A stretch of 64,000 nucleotides of DNA from an uncultured Eubacteriales bacterium (lineage in GTDB: Bacteria; Bacillota; Clostridia; Lachnospirales; Lachnospiraceae). This document shows, in pieces, positions 44,051-53,490 of the stretch; positions within the stretch are counted from its first letter, which is position 1; each line of letters starts with the position of its first letter. A model generated the notes under the pieces. The model had not been told where the DNA came from, did no database searches, and saw only the letters and a list, made by a program, of their open reading frames with translations. The stretch spans positions 1-64,000 of the forward strand of contig ONHA01000014.1 in NCBI GenBank assembly GCA_900317515.1, given 5' to 3'. Both the position numbers and the translations under genes were made by a program.

Positions 44051-46061
44051 ACGCGGTGGCTTCCTGAGCCGAAGCGGTAAACCGGGACGAATAATGTTAA
44101 TGAAGCTGGCAGGATCCTTTTTGGCGGTCCTGCTTGTTTTCGTATGCCTGCTTCTGCGCGTTCTCTATATCGACGCCGTGAAGGGGGAGGAGTACAGCGA
44201 GAAGGTCCTGGAGAGGACAAGAAACATGTATCTGCAGGCGCCCATCGTTGCGCGCCGCGGCGATATCCTTGACACAAACGGCAATGTGCTGGCGACCTCG
44301 GCGAAAAAGTACCGGATCATCATGGATGTGAAGCTGATCGGATCGACGGAGATCAGGGACGGACAGGAGATACAGCCGTATCTCGAGCCCACCTTAAGGG
44401 CGCTTGTGGGTGTCTACGGGTTTGACAGGGAGGATCTTCTGGGCATTTTTACACAGGAGAAAAAGAAGGACCTGCGCTACTATGCCCTGCGCACGGTAAA
44501 CTCGGAGGACGGAGGAGGAAAGGCGATCATTCTCAGTGTCAGCGACAAGGAACGCTTCTCCCTGTACCTGAGCAATCTTGACGAGCAGATCGAAGTCGCA
44601 AAGAACGCGCTTAAGGAAATCCCCGATGATGAGGAACACGCTTTGGAGCGCGCGCAGGCGAAGGCCAGACTTGACGGCCCCACGTCTGAGAAGAAAGGAA
44701 TCGTTGGCATCAGCTTTGAGGAGATCTATGAGAGGCAGTACCCGTTCGGGTCTCTCGGCGTGGAAGTGATCGGCCTTGCCTCGAAAGAGGGAGGCGCATC
44801 CGGCTACGGCCTTGAGAGCTACTACAATGACGAACTGACCGGGCAGGAGGGGAGGCGCTACTCCTACTGGAATGAGGACGCCTCGGATTACATTCAGCGG
44901 AGCATCATCCAGCCTGACCCCGGGAATACCCTCGTCACATCCCTCGACATCAACATCGAGCGGATGGTGAAGGAGGAGATCGACCGCTACATGGACCTCT
45001 ACGACAACTATGTGGAGGAGCGGCAGGCTGCGGACCATGTCGGCGTGATCGTGATGAACCCGCAGAACGGACAGGTACTCGCGATGGCCGCCGACGGCAG
45101 CTTTGACCCGAATATGTCCGCGGATACACCGAAGGGTGATGAGACGATGCTGAAGGTGCTGGCCAATTACTGCATTTCCGCAGGCTATGAGCCCGGCTCA
45201 ACGATCAAGCCGGTGACGGTCTGCGCAGCACTGGAGACGGGCTGCATCTCGGAGGAAGCCTTCTTTATGTGCGACGGCTTCGAGATGTTTGACGACACAA
45301 AGATCAAGTGCGCGGAGGAGGACGGCCACGGGCTGCTCTCGCTCACGGAAGTCATCAGTAATTCCTGCAACGACGGTATCATGCAGCTCGCCGCGAAAAC
45401 CGGCAAGGAAAACCTGAACCGCTACCAGCACGCGTTCGGTTTCGGGGCAAAGACCGGTATCGACCTCTCGGGGGAGGCTTCCGGCATTCTGTTCCGGGAA
45501 AATGAGATGAGCAACGTCGAACTTGCGACGGCGGCTTTCGGCCAGGGTATCAACTGCACGATGATCCAGGAGGCCGCGGCGATCGCTTCAATCGCAAACG
45601 GCGGCAGCTGGTACAGACCTTCGGTCGTGCGCGAGATCCGCGACGCGGACGGTGTGACGATCCGGGAGAAGGACGCGCTGCTCGAGAGAAAGACGGTGTC
45701 CCCGGAGAATGCGGAGTTCGTAAAGAATGCGATGCGTGAAGCCGTGGAATCCGGAACCGCCCGCTACGCGAAGGTGAACGGCTATTCCATGGGCGGAAAG
45801 ACCGGAACGGCGGAGAAGCTGCCCCGCGGAAAAGGAGATTATCTGGTCTCCTTCATCGGGTTCGCTCCCTACGAGAACCCGCAGCTTCTCATTTACGTGG
45901 TCGTGGACGAGCCGAATCTCGCGGCCCAGGACGACAGCCGCTTTCCGCAGTGGATCGCGAGGAATATTCTGGAGAAGATCCTGCCCTACATGGGAATAGA
46001 GCCGGATGAGGAGCTCCGTGAAGAAAATGAGATCCTTCTTTCTGACATAGATAACCCTTAA
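44040..46061 (+). CDS. ftsI: Penicillin-binding protein 2 (division transpeptidase)
   Basis: Class B PBP of 673 aa, a monofunctional DD-transpeptidase for septal peptidoglycan. One membrane helix near the N-terminus, then the pedestal domain (VARRGDILDTNGNVLATS). Transpeptidase motifs: PGSTIKP with catalytic Ser387 and Lys390, VISNSCND (SxN), and GKTGTAEK (Lys587). No C-terminal PASTA domain is visible, unlike many Firmicutes SpoVD/PBP2x proteins. The start at 44040 follows GGAG. Confidence 0.93.
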   Translation: MRHKRGGFLSRSGKPGRIMLMKLAGSFLAVLLVFVCLLLRVLYIDAVKGEEYSEKVLERTRNMYLQAPIVARRGDILDTNGNVLATSAKKYRIIMDVKLIGSTEIRDGQEIQPYLEPTLRALVGVYGFDREDLLGIFTQEKKKDLRYYALRTVNSEDGGGKAIILSVSDKERFSLYLSNLDEQIEVAKNALKEIPDDEEHALERAQAKARLDGPTSEKKGIVGISFEEIYERQYPFGSLGVEVIGLASKEGGASGYGLESYYNDELTGQEGRRYSYWNEDASDYIQRSIIQPDPGNTLVTSLDINIERMVKEEIDRYMDLYDNYVEERQAADHVGVIVMNPQNGQVLAMAADGSFDPNMSADTPKGDETMLKVLANYCISAGYEPGSTIKPVTVCAALETGCISEEAFFMCDGFEMFDDTKIKCAEEDGHGLLSLTEVISNSCNDGIMQLAAKTGKENLNRYQHAFGFGAKTGIDLSGEASGILFRENEMSNVELATAAFGQGINCTMIQEAAAIASIANGGSWYRPSVVREIRDADGVTIREKDALLERKTVSPENAEFVKNAMREAVESGTARYAKVNGYSMGGKTGTAEKLPRGKGDYLVSFIGFAPYENPQLLIYVVVDEPNLAAQDDSRFPQWIARNILEKILPYMGIEPDEELREENEILLSDIDNP

Positions 46062-46131
46062 GGGATTGCATCCCGGACATTTTCGTAGTAAACTAGAAGG
46101 CCGCAAATCATCTTTTGAAGGAGAGATACGT

Positions 46132-47091
46132 ATGTTTTCAGTATTCGATCTGGTTCCGGCGTTCATCGCGTTCGGGATCACGGCAGCGCTCGGCCCGGTC
46201 ATCATCCCGTTCCTGATCCGCCTTAAGGCGGGGCAGACCGAGCGGGAGCTCGGCGTTGAGGCGCATAAGAAGAAGACCGGCACGCCGACCATGGGAGGCA
46301 TCATGTTCCTCGTGGCCATCACGGTGGCGGGCCTGCTGTTCATTTCCCGCTATCCGCGCACGGGCCCGATCCTGTTCCTGACGCTCGCCTACGGACTTCT
46401 GGGCTTCCTCGATGATTACCTGAAGGTAGTGAAGAAGCGCTCCGACGGCCTCTTTCCGCTGGAGAAGTTCGGCCTTCAGCTTGTGATCATCCTTGTCTTC
46501 GGCATCTATATCGCCCGGTTTACGGATGTATCCATGGTGCTGCGCATCCCGTTTACGGGCGGCAGGTCGCTGGATATCGGGCTGCTCAAATGGCCGCTTC
46601 TTGTTTTCGCCATCGGCGGGACCGTGAACGGCGTCAATTTCACGGACGGCGTGGACGGACTGGCGGCTTCCGTGACGGCTGTGGTGGCTGCATTTTTCGC
46701 GATTGCCTCGGTCATGCTCGGCGGCGGCGTCGCGCCGATCTGCTCCGCGGTCCTCGGCGGCCTTCTGGGCTTTCTCGTCTACAATGCCCACCCGGCGAAG
46801 GTCTTCATGGGCGATACCGGCTCACTCGCGCTCGGCGGCTTTGTCATCGGGACCGCGTACATGCTGGATATGCCTCTCTACGTGCTGATCGTGGGCCTCA
46901 TTTATGTCGTCGAGGTACTTTCGGTCATGCTGCAGGTCGGTTATTTTAAGCTGACCCACGGAAAGAGAATTTTCAAGATGGCTCCGATTCACCACCATTT
47001 CGAGCTCTCGGGCTGGTCGGAGACTCAGGTCGTCGCAAACTTCACGACGGCGACCGTGCTTTGTGCGATTCTGGCGCTGATTGCCATTTAA
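46132..47091 (+). CDS. mraY: Phospho-MurNAc-pentapeptide-transferase
   Basis: Membrane enzyme of 319 aa, with about ten hydrophobic segments, that makes lipid I. Motifs: KKKTGTPTMGG, DDYLKVVKKRSDGL, NGVNFTDGVDGLA, MGDTGSLALGG and APIHHHFELSGW. Start at 46132 after GAAGGAGAG. A possible extra promoter, TTGCAT-N17-TAAACT, lies between ftsI and mraY (46066-46094). Confidence 0.95.
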   Translation: MFSVFDLVPAFIAFGITAALGPVIIPFLIRLKAGQTERELGVEAHKKKTGTPTMGGIMFLVAITVAGLLFISRYPRTGPILFLTLAYGLLGFLDDYLKVVKKRSDGLFPLEKFGLQLVIILVFGIYIARFTDVSMVLRIPFTGGRSLDIGLLKWPLLVFAIGGTVNGVNFTDGVDGLAASVTAVVAAFFAIASVMLGGGVAPICSAVLGGLLGFLVYNAHPAKVFMGDTGSLALGGFVIGTAYMLDMPLYVLIVGLIYVVEVLSVMLQVGYFKLTHGKRIFKMAPIHHHFELSGWSETQVVANFTTATVLCAILALIAI

Positions 47092-47100
47092 GAAAGGCAT

Positions 47101-48480
47101 ATGAATATGGAACTTAAAGGAAAAAACGTACTTGTCTTCGGAGCCGGAAAGAGCGGGATCGGAGCGGCTGAACTTCTTCTTTCGCTTGACGCCTGCCCGG
47201 TGCTTTTTGACGGAAATAAAAACCTCGATCCTCTCAAGATGAAAGAGGGCTTAAGCTGCCCGGAAAAGGCTGCCGCTTACACCGGGACTTTGCCGGAGGA
47301 GGTTATTCAAAGCCTCGCGCTCGCGGTGCTGAGCCCCGGCATCCCGACGGACTGCGCGGATGTCCTGGCGCTTAAGAGAGCGGGAATCCCGGTCATCGGA
47401 GAGATCGAGCTTGCATGGCGGGCCCAAAAGGGCAGAGTCCTCGGCGTGACCGGAACAAACGGGAAGACGACGACCACGTCGCTTCTCGGCGCGATCATGC
47501 AGGATGCGTGCCCGGAGGCCTATATCGTGGGCAACATCGGGAATTCATTTGCGGGAGCGGTCCCGGGAAGCACGGAGAACGCGGTGTTTGTCGCGGAGCT
47601 CTCCAGCTTCCAGCTTGAGACCTGCGATACCTTCCACCCGGCGGTCTCCTCGATCCTCAATATCACCGAGGACCATATGAACCGCCACCACACGATGGAA
47701 GAGTATATCCGCTGCAAGGAGCTGATCACGAAGAACCAGACGAAGGAGGACACCTGCGTCCTGAATTACGAGGACCCGGTCCTGCGCGAGTTCGGCGAGA
47801 AGGTATGTCCGGCCGGCGTTTTCTGGTTCTCATCCCAGCGCTTTATTCCGGACGGCATCTGCATGGACGGGACAAAGATCCTGGTCACAAGGGGCGGACG
47901 GCATGAGGTCCTGCTCGACACGGAGGACCTGCTGCTTCCGGGCACCCACAACCATGAAAACGTGATGGCGGCTGCCGCCATGGCCATGGCGGCCGGCGTA
48001 TCTCTCCCGGAGATTGCCGCGACCTGTCTCCGCTTTAAGCCGGTCCCGCACAGGATCGAGTACGTGGCGGAAAAGCGGGGCGTTGTCTGGTACAACGACT
48101 CCAAGGGAACCAATCCGGACGCTGCGATAAAGGGGATCCTTGCGATGAAACGGCCGACGCTGCTCATCGGAGGCGGCTATGATAAGGGCTCCGATTACCG
48201 CGAGTGGATAAACTGCTTCGGCGGCAGGGTGAAATGGTTCGTCCTCGAGGGGAAGACCAGGTTTGCCATCCGGGATGCGGCGCTCTCCTGCGGCTTCCCG
48301 GAGGAGAAGATCGTGCTCTTTGAGACGATGAGGGAGTCGATGGACTTCTGCCGCGATCACGCGGAGGCGGGCGATGCAGTCCTTCTTTCCCCGGCCTGCG
48401 CCTCCTGGGGAGAGTTCCCGAATTATGAAGTAAGGGGAGACGAGTTTAAGAAATATGTCAGGGAAGAGATTGCGGAGTAA
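47101..48480 (+). CDS. murD: UDP-MurNAc-L-Ala--D-Glu ligase
   Basis: Mur ligase of 459 aa adding D-Glu to UDP-MurNAc-L-Ala. N-terminal Rossmann part LVFGAGKSGIGAAELL, ATP loop GVTGTNGKTTTTSLLG, VAELSSFQLE, LNITEDHMNRH, VPHRIEYV and NDSKGTNPDAA. Its 3' end overlaps divIB by 26 nt; ftsW and murG, usually next, are missing. Confidence 0.95.
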   Translation: MNMELKGKNVLVFGAGKSGIGAAELLLSLDACPVLFDGNKNLDPLKMKEGLSCPEKAAAYTGTLPEEVIQSLALAVLSPGIPTDCADVLALKRAGIPVIGEIELAWRAQKGRVLGVTGTNGKTTTTSLLGAIMQDACPEAYIVGNIGNSFAGAVPGSTENAVFVAELSSFQLETCDTFHPAVSSILNITEDHMNRHHTMEEYIRCKELITKNQTKEDTCVLNYEDPVLREFGEKVCPAGVFWFSSQRFIPDGICMDGTKILVTRGGRHEVLLDTEDLLLPGTHNHENVMAAAAMAMAAGVSLPEIAATCLRFKPVPHRIEYVAEKRGVVWYNDSKGTNPDAAIKGILAMKRPTLLIGGGYDKGSDYREWINCFGGRVKWFVLEGKTRFAIRDAALSCGFPEEKIVLFETMRESMDFCRDHAEAGDAVLLSPACASWGEFPNYEVRGDEFKKYVREEIAE

Positions 48481-49237
48481 GAAAAGAAAGAAGAGGAGCA
48501 CACTTCCTTTTGCGGTGCTTCGCTTTGCCGTGCTTCTTCTTGTGCTGATCTTAGCCGTGACCGTGGTTTTCCTTCGGGTGGAGACGATCCTGGTCTCAGG
48601 TAATCACCACGAGAGCGCCGAAGAGGTGAGGAGCGCCGTGCTTGAGCGGGCGCCCGGAGGGAGCCTGATCCTTGCCTGCCTCATGAATAACGGCCGCGGC
48701 GTGCCCGGACTTCCCTTTGTCGATTCGCTGGACGTCTCGGTCACGGACACGGGGACGCTCAGCGTAACCGTGAGGGAGAAGAAGGCGGTCGGCTGCTTTG
48801 CCGCCGGAGATGCCTTCTGGTACTTTGACGCGGACGGAACACTGCTCTTTTCACAGGCGGTACCTGAGGAGAAGAATGAAGGGCATTTCATCCCGATGTG
48901 CGAGGGAATCCCTCTCCCGAAGGATAAAAAAAGCGGGGCAGTCAAGGCGCCGGCTTCCGGGATGAGCCTCGAGATCCGGAAGTCCTTCTTCGAGGATATC
49001 CGGGCGGTGCAGAACTGGTGCGGGAGCGAGGGCGTCTTCCCGGATCTCATTTCCTTTGATGAAAATGAGAACATGACGATCATCTTCGGAGACCTTAAGG
49101 TCCTCATGGGAAGCTTTGACGATATTTCGGTTAAGCTCACGGTTCTGACTGGCCTTATGCCGGATATTTCCGCCCGCACGGGCACTCTGGACCTTAAAAA
49201 TTACGACGGAACGCAAAAAGATATCTATTTCTTTTGA
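48455..49237 (+). CDS. divIB: Cell division protein DivIB/FtsQ
   Basis: Protein of 260 aa: a strongly basic cytoplasmic start (KRLRSKKRKKR), one membrane helix (about residues 18-42), a POTRA domain (VETILVSGNHHESAEEVRSA) and the beta domain (KAVGCFAAGDAFWYFDADG, SGMSLEI). It forms the divisome complex with FtsL and DivIC. Position between murD and ftsZ supports the call. Confidence 0.87.
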   Translation: MSGKRLRSKKRKKRSTLPFAVLRFAVLLLVLILAVTVVFLRVETILVSGNHHESAEEVRSAVLERAPGGSLILACLMNNGRGVPGLPFVDSLDVSVTDTGTLSVTVREKKAVGCFAAGDAFWYFDADGTLLFSQAVPEEKNEGHFIPMCEGIPLPKDKKSGAVKAPASGMSLEIRKSFFEDIRAVQNWCGSEGVFPDLISFDENENMTIIFGDLKVLMGSFDDISVKLTVLTGLMPDISARTGTLDLKNYDGTQKDIYFF

Positions 49238-49245
49238 AAAAATTC

Positions 49246-49274
49246 TTGATAAAACGCGCCAAAACTCTTATCAT
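49246..49274 (+). promoter_or_regulatory. Promoter of ftsZ
   Basis: TTGATA (49246-49251), a 17-nt spacer and TATCAT (49269-49274), giving ftsZ its own transcript with a leader of about 65 nt. Confidence 0.75.
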
Positions 49275-49346
49275 AGTATTGGTGCGGTATTTTGATGAAC
49301 AAGTATATGTTTCGCCCGGGAGGGCGGTTATAAGGAGGAATTTGTT

Positions 49347-50495
49347 TTGTTAGAGATCACTACGAACGAATCGGAAGCAGCTGCAAGAATTATCGTTGTG
49401 GGTGTCGGCGGCGGCGGAAACAACGCTGTCAACCGCATGGTGGATGAGACGATCGGCGGTGTCGAATTTGTCGGCGCGAATACCGATAAGCAGGCTCTCT
49501 CCATCTGCAAGGCTCCGACGGTTGTTCAGATCGGCGAAAAGGTTACCAAGGGTCTGGGTGCCGGCGGCAGACCGGAAGTCGGCGAGCAGGCTGCAATGGA
49601 AAGTGAAGATGAGATCCGCGATCTCCTTGAAGGCGCGGATATGGTATTTGTCACATGCGGTATGGGCGGCGGCACAGGCACGGGCGCGGCTCCGGTCGTG
49701 GCCAGGATCGCCAAGGATCTCGGCTGCCTGACAGTCGGCGTCGTCACGAAGCCGTTCCGCTTTGAGGCAAAGAAGCGCATGGACAATGCCCTCACCGGTA
49801 TCGAAAAGCTGAAAGACAATGTGGATACCCTCATCGTTATCCCGAACGACAAGCTGCTCGAGATCGTTGACCGCAGAACAACCATGCCGGAAGCTCTGAA
49901 GAAGGCCGATGAGGTCCTTCAGCAGGCTGTCCAGGGCATCACGGACCTGATCAACCAGCCGGCTCTCATCAACCTCGACTTCGCGGACGTCCAGACCGTC
50001 ATGACGGATGCGGGCATCGCTCACATCGGTATCGGCGAGTCCAGAGGTGACAACAAGGCGCTCGAGGCAGTTCAGCAGGCAGTGGAGAGCCCGCTTCTCG
50101 AGACATCCATCCAGGGTGCGGAGAAGGTCATCATCAACATCCGCGGCGACATCTCCCTCATGGATGCCAACGATGCGGCAAGCTATGTCCAGGATATCAC
50201 CGGCGACGACGCCAACATCATCTTCGGCGCCATGTACGATGATTCCGTCGCAGATGCCTGCACGATCACGGTCATCGCAACGGGTCTTACAGATACGAAC
50301 GCAAGACCGAAGAAGGAAGAGAAGCCGGCCCCGAAGGCAGCTGCTCCGGAAGAGAAGCCGATGCCGAAGCTTGTGAAGCCCGCCTACAATCAGTACAAGG
50401 CACAGGCTCCGCAGATCGATTTTCAGCAGACTCCGGTGAAGAGCAATGTTGAGAAGCAGGATATCCAGATCCCGGATTTCCTGAAGAGGAAATAA
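49347..50495 (+). CDS. ftsZ: Cell division GTPase FtsZ
   Basis: Tubulin homologue of 382 aa that forms the Z ring. GTP-binding signature [14 protein letters not shown]-terminal [25 protein letters not shown] and the C-terminal peptide [10 protein letters not shown] that binds FtsA/SepF-type partners. The start codon is TTG at 49347, fixed by a strong AAGGAGG 6-7 nt upstream. Confidence 0.97.
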   Translation: MLEITTNESEAAARIIVVGVGGGGNNAVNRMVDETIGGVEFVGANTDKQALSICKAPTVVQIGEKVTKGLGAGGRPEVGEQAAMESEDEIRDLLEGADMVFVTCGMGGGTGTGAAPVVARIAKDLGCLTVGVVTKPFRFEAKKRMDNALTGIEKLKDNVDTLIVIPNDKLLEIVDRRTTMPEALKKADEVLQQAVQGITDLINQPALINLDFADVQTVMTDAGIAHIGIGESRGDNKALEAVQQAVESPLLETSIQGAEKVIINIRGDISLMDANDAASYVQDITGDDANIIFGAMYDDSVADACTITVIATGLTDTNARPKKEEKPAPKAAAPEEKPMPKLVKPAYNQYKAQAPQIDFQQTPVKSNVEKQDIQIPDFLKRK

Positions 50496-50498
50496 GGC

Positions 50499-50948
50499 AT
50501 GAAATGCCCCTTTTGCGGAAACGATAATACGAAGGTAGTGGATTCACGTCCGGTCGACGACAACACCGCGATCCGCCGGAGACGTCTCTGCGACGTCTGC
50601 GGGAAGCGCTTCACCTCCTATGAGAAGGTGGAGCTGTCTCCGCTCATGGTCGTCAAGAAGGACCAGAACCGTGAGCTCTTTGACCGTGCCAAGATCGAGG
50701 ACGGCGTGCTTCGCGCCTGCCACAAACGGCCTGTCTCCGCGAGCCAGATCAAGGATCTGGTGGACTCCGTCGAGAATGAAGTCTACAACTCCGGGGAGCG
50801 CGAGATCGACAGCTCCTACATCGGCGAGCTGGTCATGGAGAAGCTGAAGGATATGGATGCGGTCGCCTACGTGCGATTCGCCAGTGTCTACCGCGAATTC
50901 AAGGACATCGATTCGTTTATGGAAGCCCTGAAAAAAATTATCAGGTAA
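50499..50948 (+). CDS. nrdR: Transcriptional repressor NrdR
   Basis: Repressor of ribonucleotide reductase genes, 149 aa. Zinc ribbon with CPFCGNDNTKVVDSRP and RRRLCDVCGKRFTSYE, then an ATP-cone domain that senses ATP/dATP. It begins 4 nt after ftsZ and ends before a terminator, so it is read from the ftsZ promoter. Confidence 0.95.
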   Translation: MKCPFCGNDNTKVVDSRPVDDNTAIRRRRLCDVCGKRFTSYEKVELSPLMVVKKDQNRELFDRAKIEDGVLRACHKRPVSASQIKDLVDSVENEVYNSGEREIDSSYIGELVMEKLKDMDAVAYVRFASVYREFKDIDSFMEALKKIIR

Positions 50949-50952
50949 AATG

Positions 50953-50982
50953 AAAGACACGGCTTCGGCCGTGTCTTTTTGT
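50953..50982 (+). terminator. Terminator after nrdR
   Basis: AAAGACACGGC (50953-50963), loop TTCG, GCCGTGTCTTT (50968-50978), then T residues. Confidence 0.9.
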
Positions 50983-51013
50983 ATAAAAAATTATTTCCCG
51001 TGATATCTTTCTA

Positions 51014-51022
51014 TGGTATAAT
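51014..51022 (+). promoter_or_regulatory. Extended -10 promoter of pyrH
   Basis: TGGTATAAT (51014-51022), a consensus extended -10; no good -35 is visible. It starts the pyrH-frr-dxr-cdsA-rseP run. Confidence 0.6.
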
Positions 51023-51052
51023 AAGCACAGTTCATGCTAAAAGGAGGGACTT

Positions 51053-51748
51053 ATGAAACGAGTACTGCTGAAGCTCTCCGGTGAGGCACTCGCCGGCGAA
51101 AAGAAGACGGGCTTTGATGAGGCAACTGTCCGCGGTGTTGCGGAGCAGGTCAAAATGATTATGGATGAAGGCTGTGAGGTCGGCATCGTGATCGGAGGAG
51201 GCAACTTCTGGAGGGGACGCTCCTCGAAGGCGTTCGACCGGTCAAAAGCCGACCAGATCGGAATGCTGGCAACGGTGATGAACTGTCTCTATGTGTCGGA
51301 GATCTTCCGCACGATCGGCCTTAAGACCGAGATACTGACACCGTTTGCGGTGGGCTCCTTCACAAAGCTGTATTCGAGAGATCTGGCGGAGGAGTCTCTT
51401 GCCGCCGGGAAAGCGGTATTTTTCGCAGGCGGAACCGGCCATCCGTACTTCTCGACGGACACGGCTACGGTCCTTCGCGCGGTGGAGATCGGAGCGGAGA
51501 TGATCCTGCTCGCCAAGTCGGTCGACGGCGTCTATGACAGCGACCCGAAGACCAACCCGAACGCGAAGAAGTTCAGCGAGATCTCCATCAGTGAGGTCGT
51601 GGAGAGAGGTCTCGGCGTTGTCGACGGGGCGGCCGCGGTCATCGCGAAGGAGAACAAAATGCCGATGCTGGTTTTCGAACTCGACGGGAAGGACAGCATC
51701 GCCAGAGCGGCCAAGGGTGTAATTGACGGGACCGTGGTCACCGTATAA
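51053..51748 (+). CDS. pyrH: UMP kinase
   Basis: Hexameric bacterial UMP kinase of 231 aa making UDP. Motifs: LLKLSGEALAGEKKTGFD, VIGGGNFWRGR, GTGHPYFSTDTA, LAKSVDGVYDSDPK. AAGGAGG precedes the ATG. The usual upstream rpsB and tsf are absent; nrdR and its terminator lie there instead. Confidence 0.96.
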   Translation: MKRVLLKLSGEALAGEKKTGFDEATVRGVAEQVKMIMDEGCEVGIVIGGGNFWRGRSSKAFDRSKADQIGMLATVMNCLYVSEIFRTIGLKTEILTPFAVGSFTKLYSRDLAEESLAAGKAVFFAGGTGHPYFSTDTATVLRAVEIGAEMILLAKSVDGVYDSDPKTNPNAKKFSEISISEVVERGLGVVDGAAAVIAKENKMPMLVFELDGKDSIARAAKGVIDGTVVTV

Positions 51749-51764
51749 ATAGAAGGAGGCAAAC

Positions 51765-52319
51765 ATGAACGAAAGAATTAAGGTCTATGAAGAGAAGATG
51801 ACGAAGACCATGAAGAACCTTGAGGAAGAACTGCAGTCTGTTCGTGCCGGCAGGGCGAATCCGCACGTTCTGGACAAGGTGACGGTCGACTACTACGGAA
51901 CGCCGACCCCGATTGCTTCCGCAGCTTCCGTCTCGGTCCCCGAGGCGAGAATGATCCAGATCCAGCCGTGGGAGCCGAAGATGGTCAAGCCGATCGTCAA
52001 GGCGATCCAGAAGTCCGATATCGGCATCAACCCGAGCGATGACGGCCGCGTGATCCGCCTGATCTTCCCGGAACTCAACGAGGAGAGACGTAAACAGCTG
52101 GTCAAGGACGTCAAGAAGAAGGGCGAGCAGGCGAAGGTCGCCTGCCGCAACATCCGCCGCGACGGAAACGACATGCTGAAGAAAGCCAAAAAGGCCGAGG
52201 ACGTCTCCGAGGACGATATCAAGGACGCCGAGGAGGAGCTTCAGAAGATCACCGATAAGTTCATCAAGAAGGTTGATGACGCGGTCGAGGCCAAGACAAA
52301 GGAGCTCATGACGATCTGA
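51765..52319 (+). CDS. frr: Ribosome recycling factor
   Basis: Protein of 184 aa that, with EF-G, splits post-termination ribosomes. Typical sequence: ELQSVRAGRANPHVLDKV, YYGTPTPIASAASVSVPEAR, LIFPELNEERRKQLVKDVKK. Its stop overlaps the dxr ATG (TGATG). Confidence 0.97.
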   Translation: MNERIKVYEEKMTKTMKNLEEELQSVRAGRANPHVLDKVTVDYYGTPTPIASAASVSVPEARMIQIQPWEPKMVKPIVKAIQKSDIGINPSDDGRVIRLIFPELNEERRKQLVKDVKKKGEQAKVACRNIRRDGNDMLKKAKKAEDVSEDDIKDAEEELQKITDKFIKKVDDAVEAKTKELMTI

Positions 52320-53476
52320 TGAAGAAAATTGCCGTTTTGGGATCAACGGGCTCGATCGGGACCCAGACTCTGGACGTGGTCCGCACCCATCCGGAGCTCT
52401 TCTCGGTCGCCGCGATCTCCTGTGACAGAAATATAGAGATGGCAGAGCGTCAGGCGCGGGAAATGAAACCCGCGCTTTGCGCCGTTTACGACAAAGAGGC
52501 AGCGAAGGTTCTGGCCGGACGCCTCGCCGATACGGATATCCGCGTCGTCTCCGGCATGGAGGGGCTTATTGAGCTTGCCGAGCTGCCCGAGGCGGATATC
52601 CTGGTCACGGCAATCGTCGGGATGATCGGGATCCGGCCGACCATAGCGGGCATCGAAGCCGGCAAGGACATCGCGCTTGCCAACAAGGAGACCCTGGTGA
52701 CGGCCGGCCATATCATTATGCCGCTCGTGAAAGAGAAGGGCGTAAAGCTGCTGCCGGTCGATTCGGAACATTCCGCCATCTTCCAGTCCCTGATGGGACG
52801 CCATGATTCGAAGATCCGCCGGATCCTGCTCACGGCTTCGGGCGGGCCTTTCCGCGGGAGGAGCTTTGAGGATCTGAAAAATGTTACGGTCCGGGAGGCC
52901 CTGGCGCACCCGACATGGACGATGGGGCCGAAGATCACGGTCGACTCGGCAACCATGGTCAATAAGGGCCTTGAGGTCATCGAGGCAAAGTGGCTCTTTG
53001 ACGTGCCGGCGGACGATATCGAGGTCCTGATCCAGCCCCAGAGCCTGATTCACTCGGCTGTCGAGTACGAGGACGGCTCCATCATCGCCCAGCTGGGACC
53101 CTCGGATATGCGCATCGCGATCCAGTATGCGCTCACCTATCCGACCCACCTGCCTTCGCCGGCGGTCCCGCTTGATTTTACAAAGCTTTCCGGCATGACG
53201 TTCGGCCAGCCGGACAACGAGGTCTTCAGGGGGCTTCCGCTTGCGCGCCGGGCGATCGCCGAGGGCGGCTCCATGCCGACGGCGTTCAATGCCGCCAATG
53301 AGTGGGCGAACGCGATGTTCCGCCGGGATGAGATTCATTTTACGGACATCTATGACGTGATCGAGGAAGCCATGGACCGGCATACGGTTATCCCGGAGCC
53401 CTCGGTCGACGAGATCTTCGCTGTTCAGGAGGAGATCGATGCCTACTTCGGAGAAAAACTTCTTCACAAATCTTAA
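52319..53476 (+). CDS. dxr: 1-deoxy-D-xylulose 5-phosphate reductoisomerase
   Basis: Enzyme of 385 aa, the committed step of MEP isoprenoid synthesis (isoprenoid feeds undecaprenyl carrier). NADPH loop LGSTGSIGTQTLDV, ALANKETLV, LLPVDSEHSAIFQ, LTASGGPFRG, ATMVNKGLEVIEA. Order is frr-dxr-cdsA here, with no uppS between frr and cdsA. Confidence 0.96.
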   Translation: MKKIAVLGSTGSIGTQTLDVVRTHPELFSVAAISCDRNIEMAERQAREMKPALCAVYDKEAAKVLAGRLADTDIRVVSGMEGLIELAELPEADILVTAIVGMIGIRPTIAGIEAGKDIALANKETLVTAGHIIMPLVKEKGVKLLPVDSEHSAIFQSLMGRHDSKIRRILLTASGGPFRGRSFEDLKNVTVREALAHPTWTMGPKITVDSATMVNKGLEVIEAKWLFDVPADDIEVLIQPQSLIHSAVEYEDGSIIAQLGPSDMRIAIQYALTYPTHLPSPAVPLDFTKLSGMTFGQPDNEVFRGLPLARRAIAEGGSMPTAFNAANEWANAMFRRDEIHFTDIYDVIEEAMDRHTVIPEPSVDEIFAVQEEIDAYFGEKLLHKS

Positions 53477-53490
53477 GTAAGGGGATTTTT

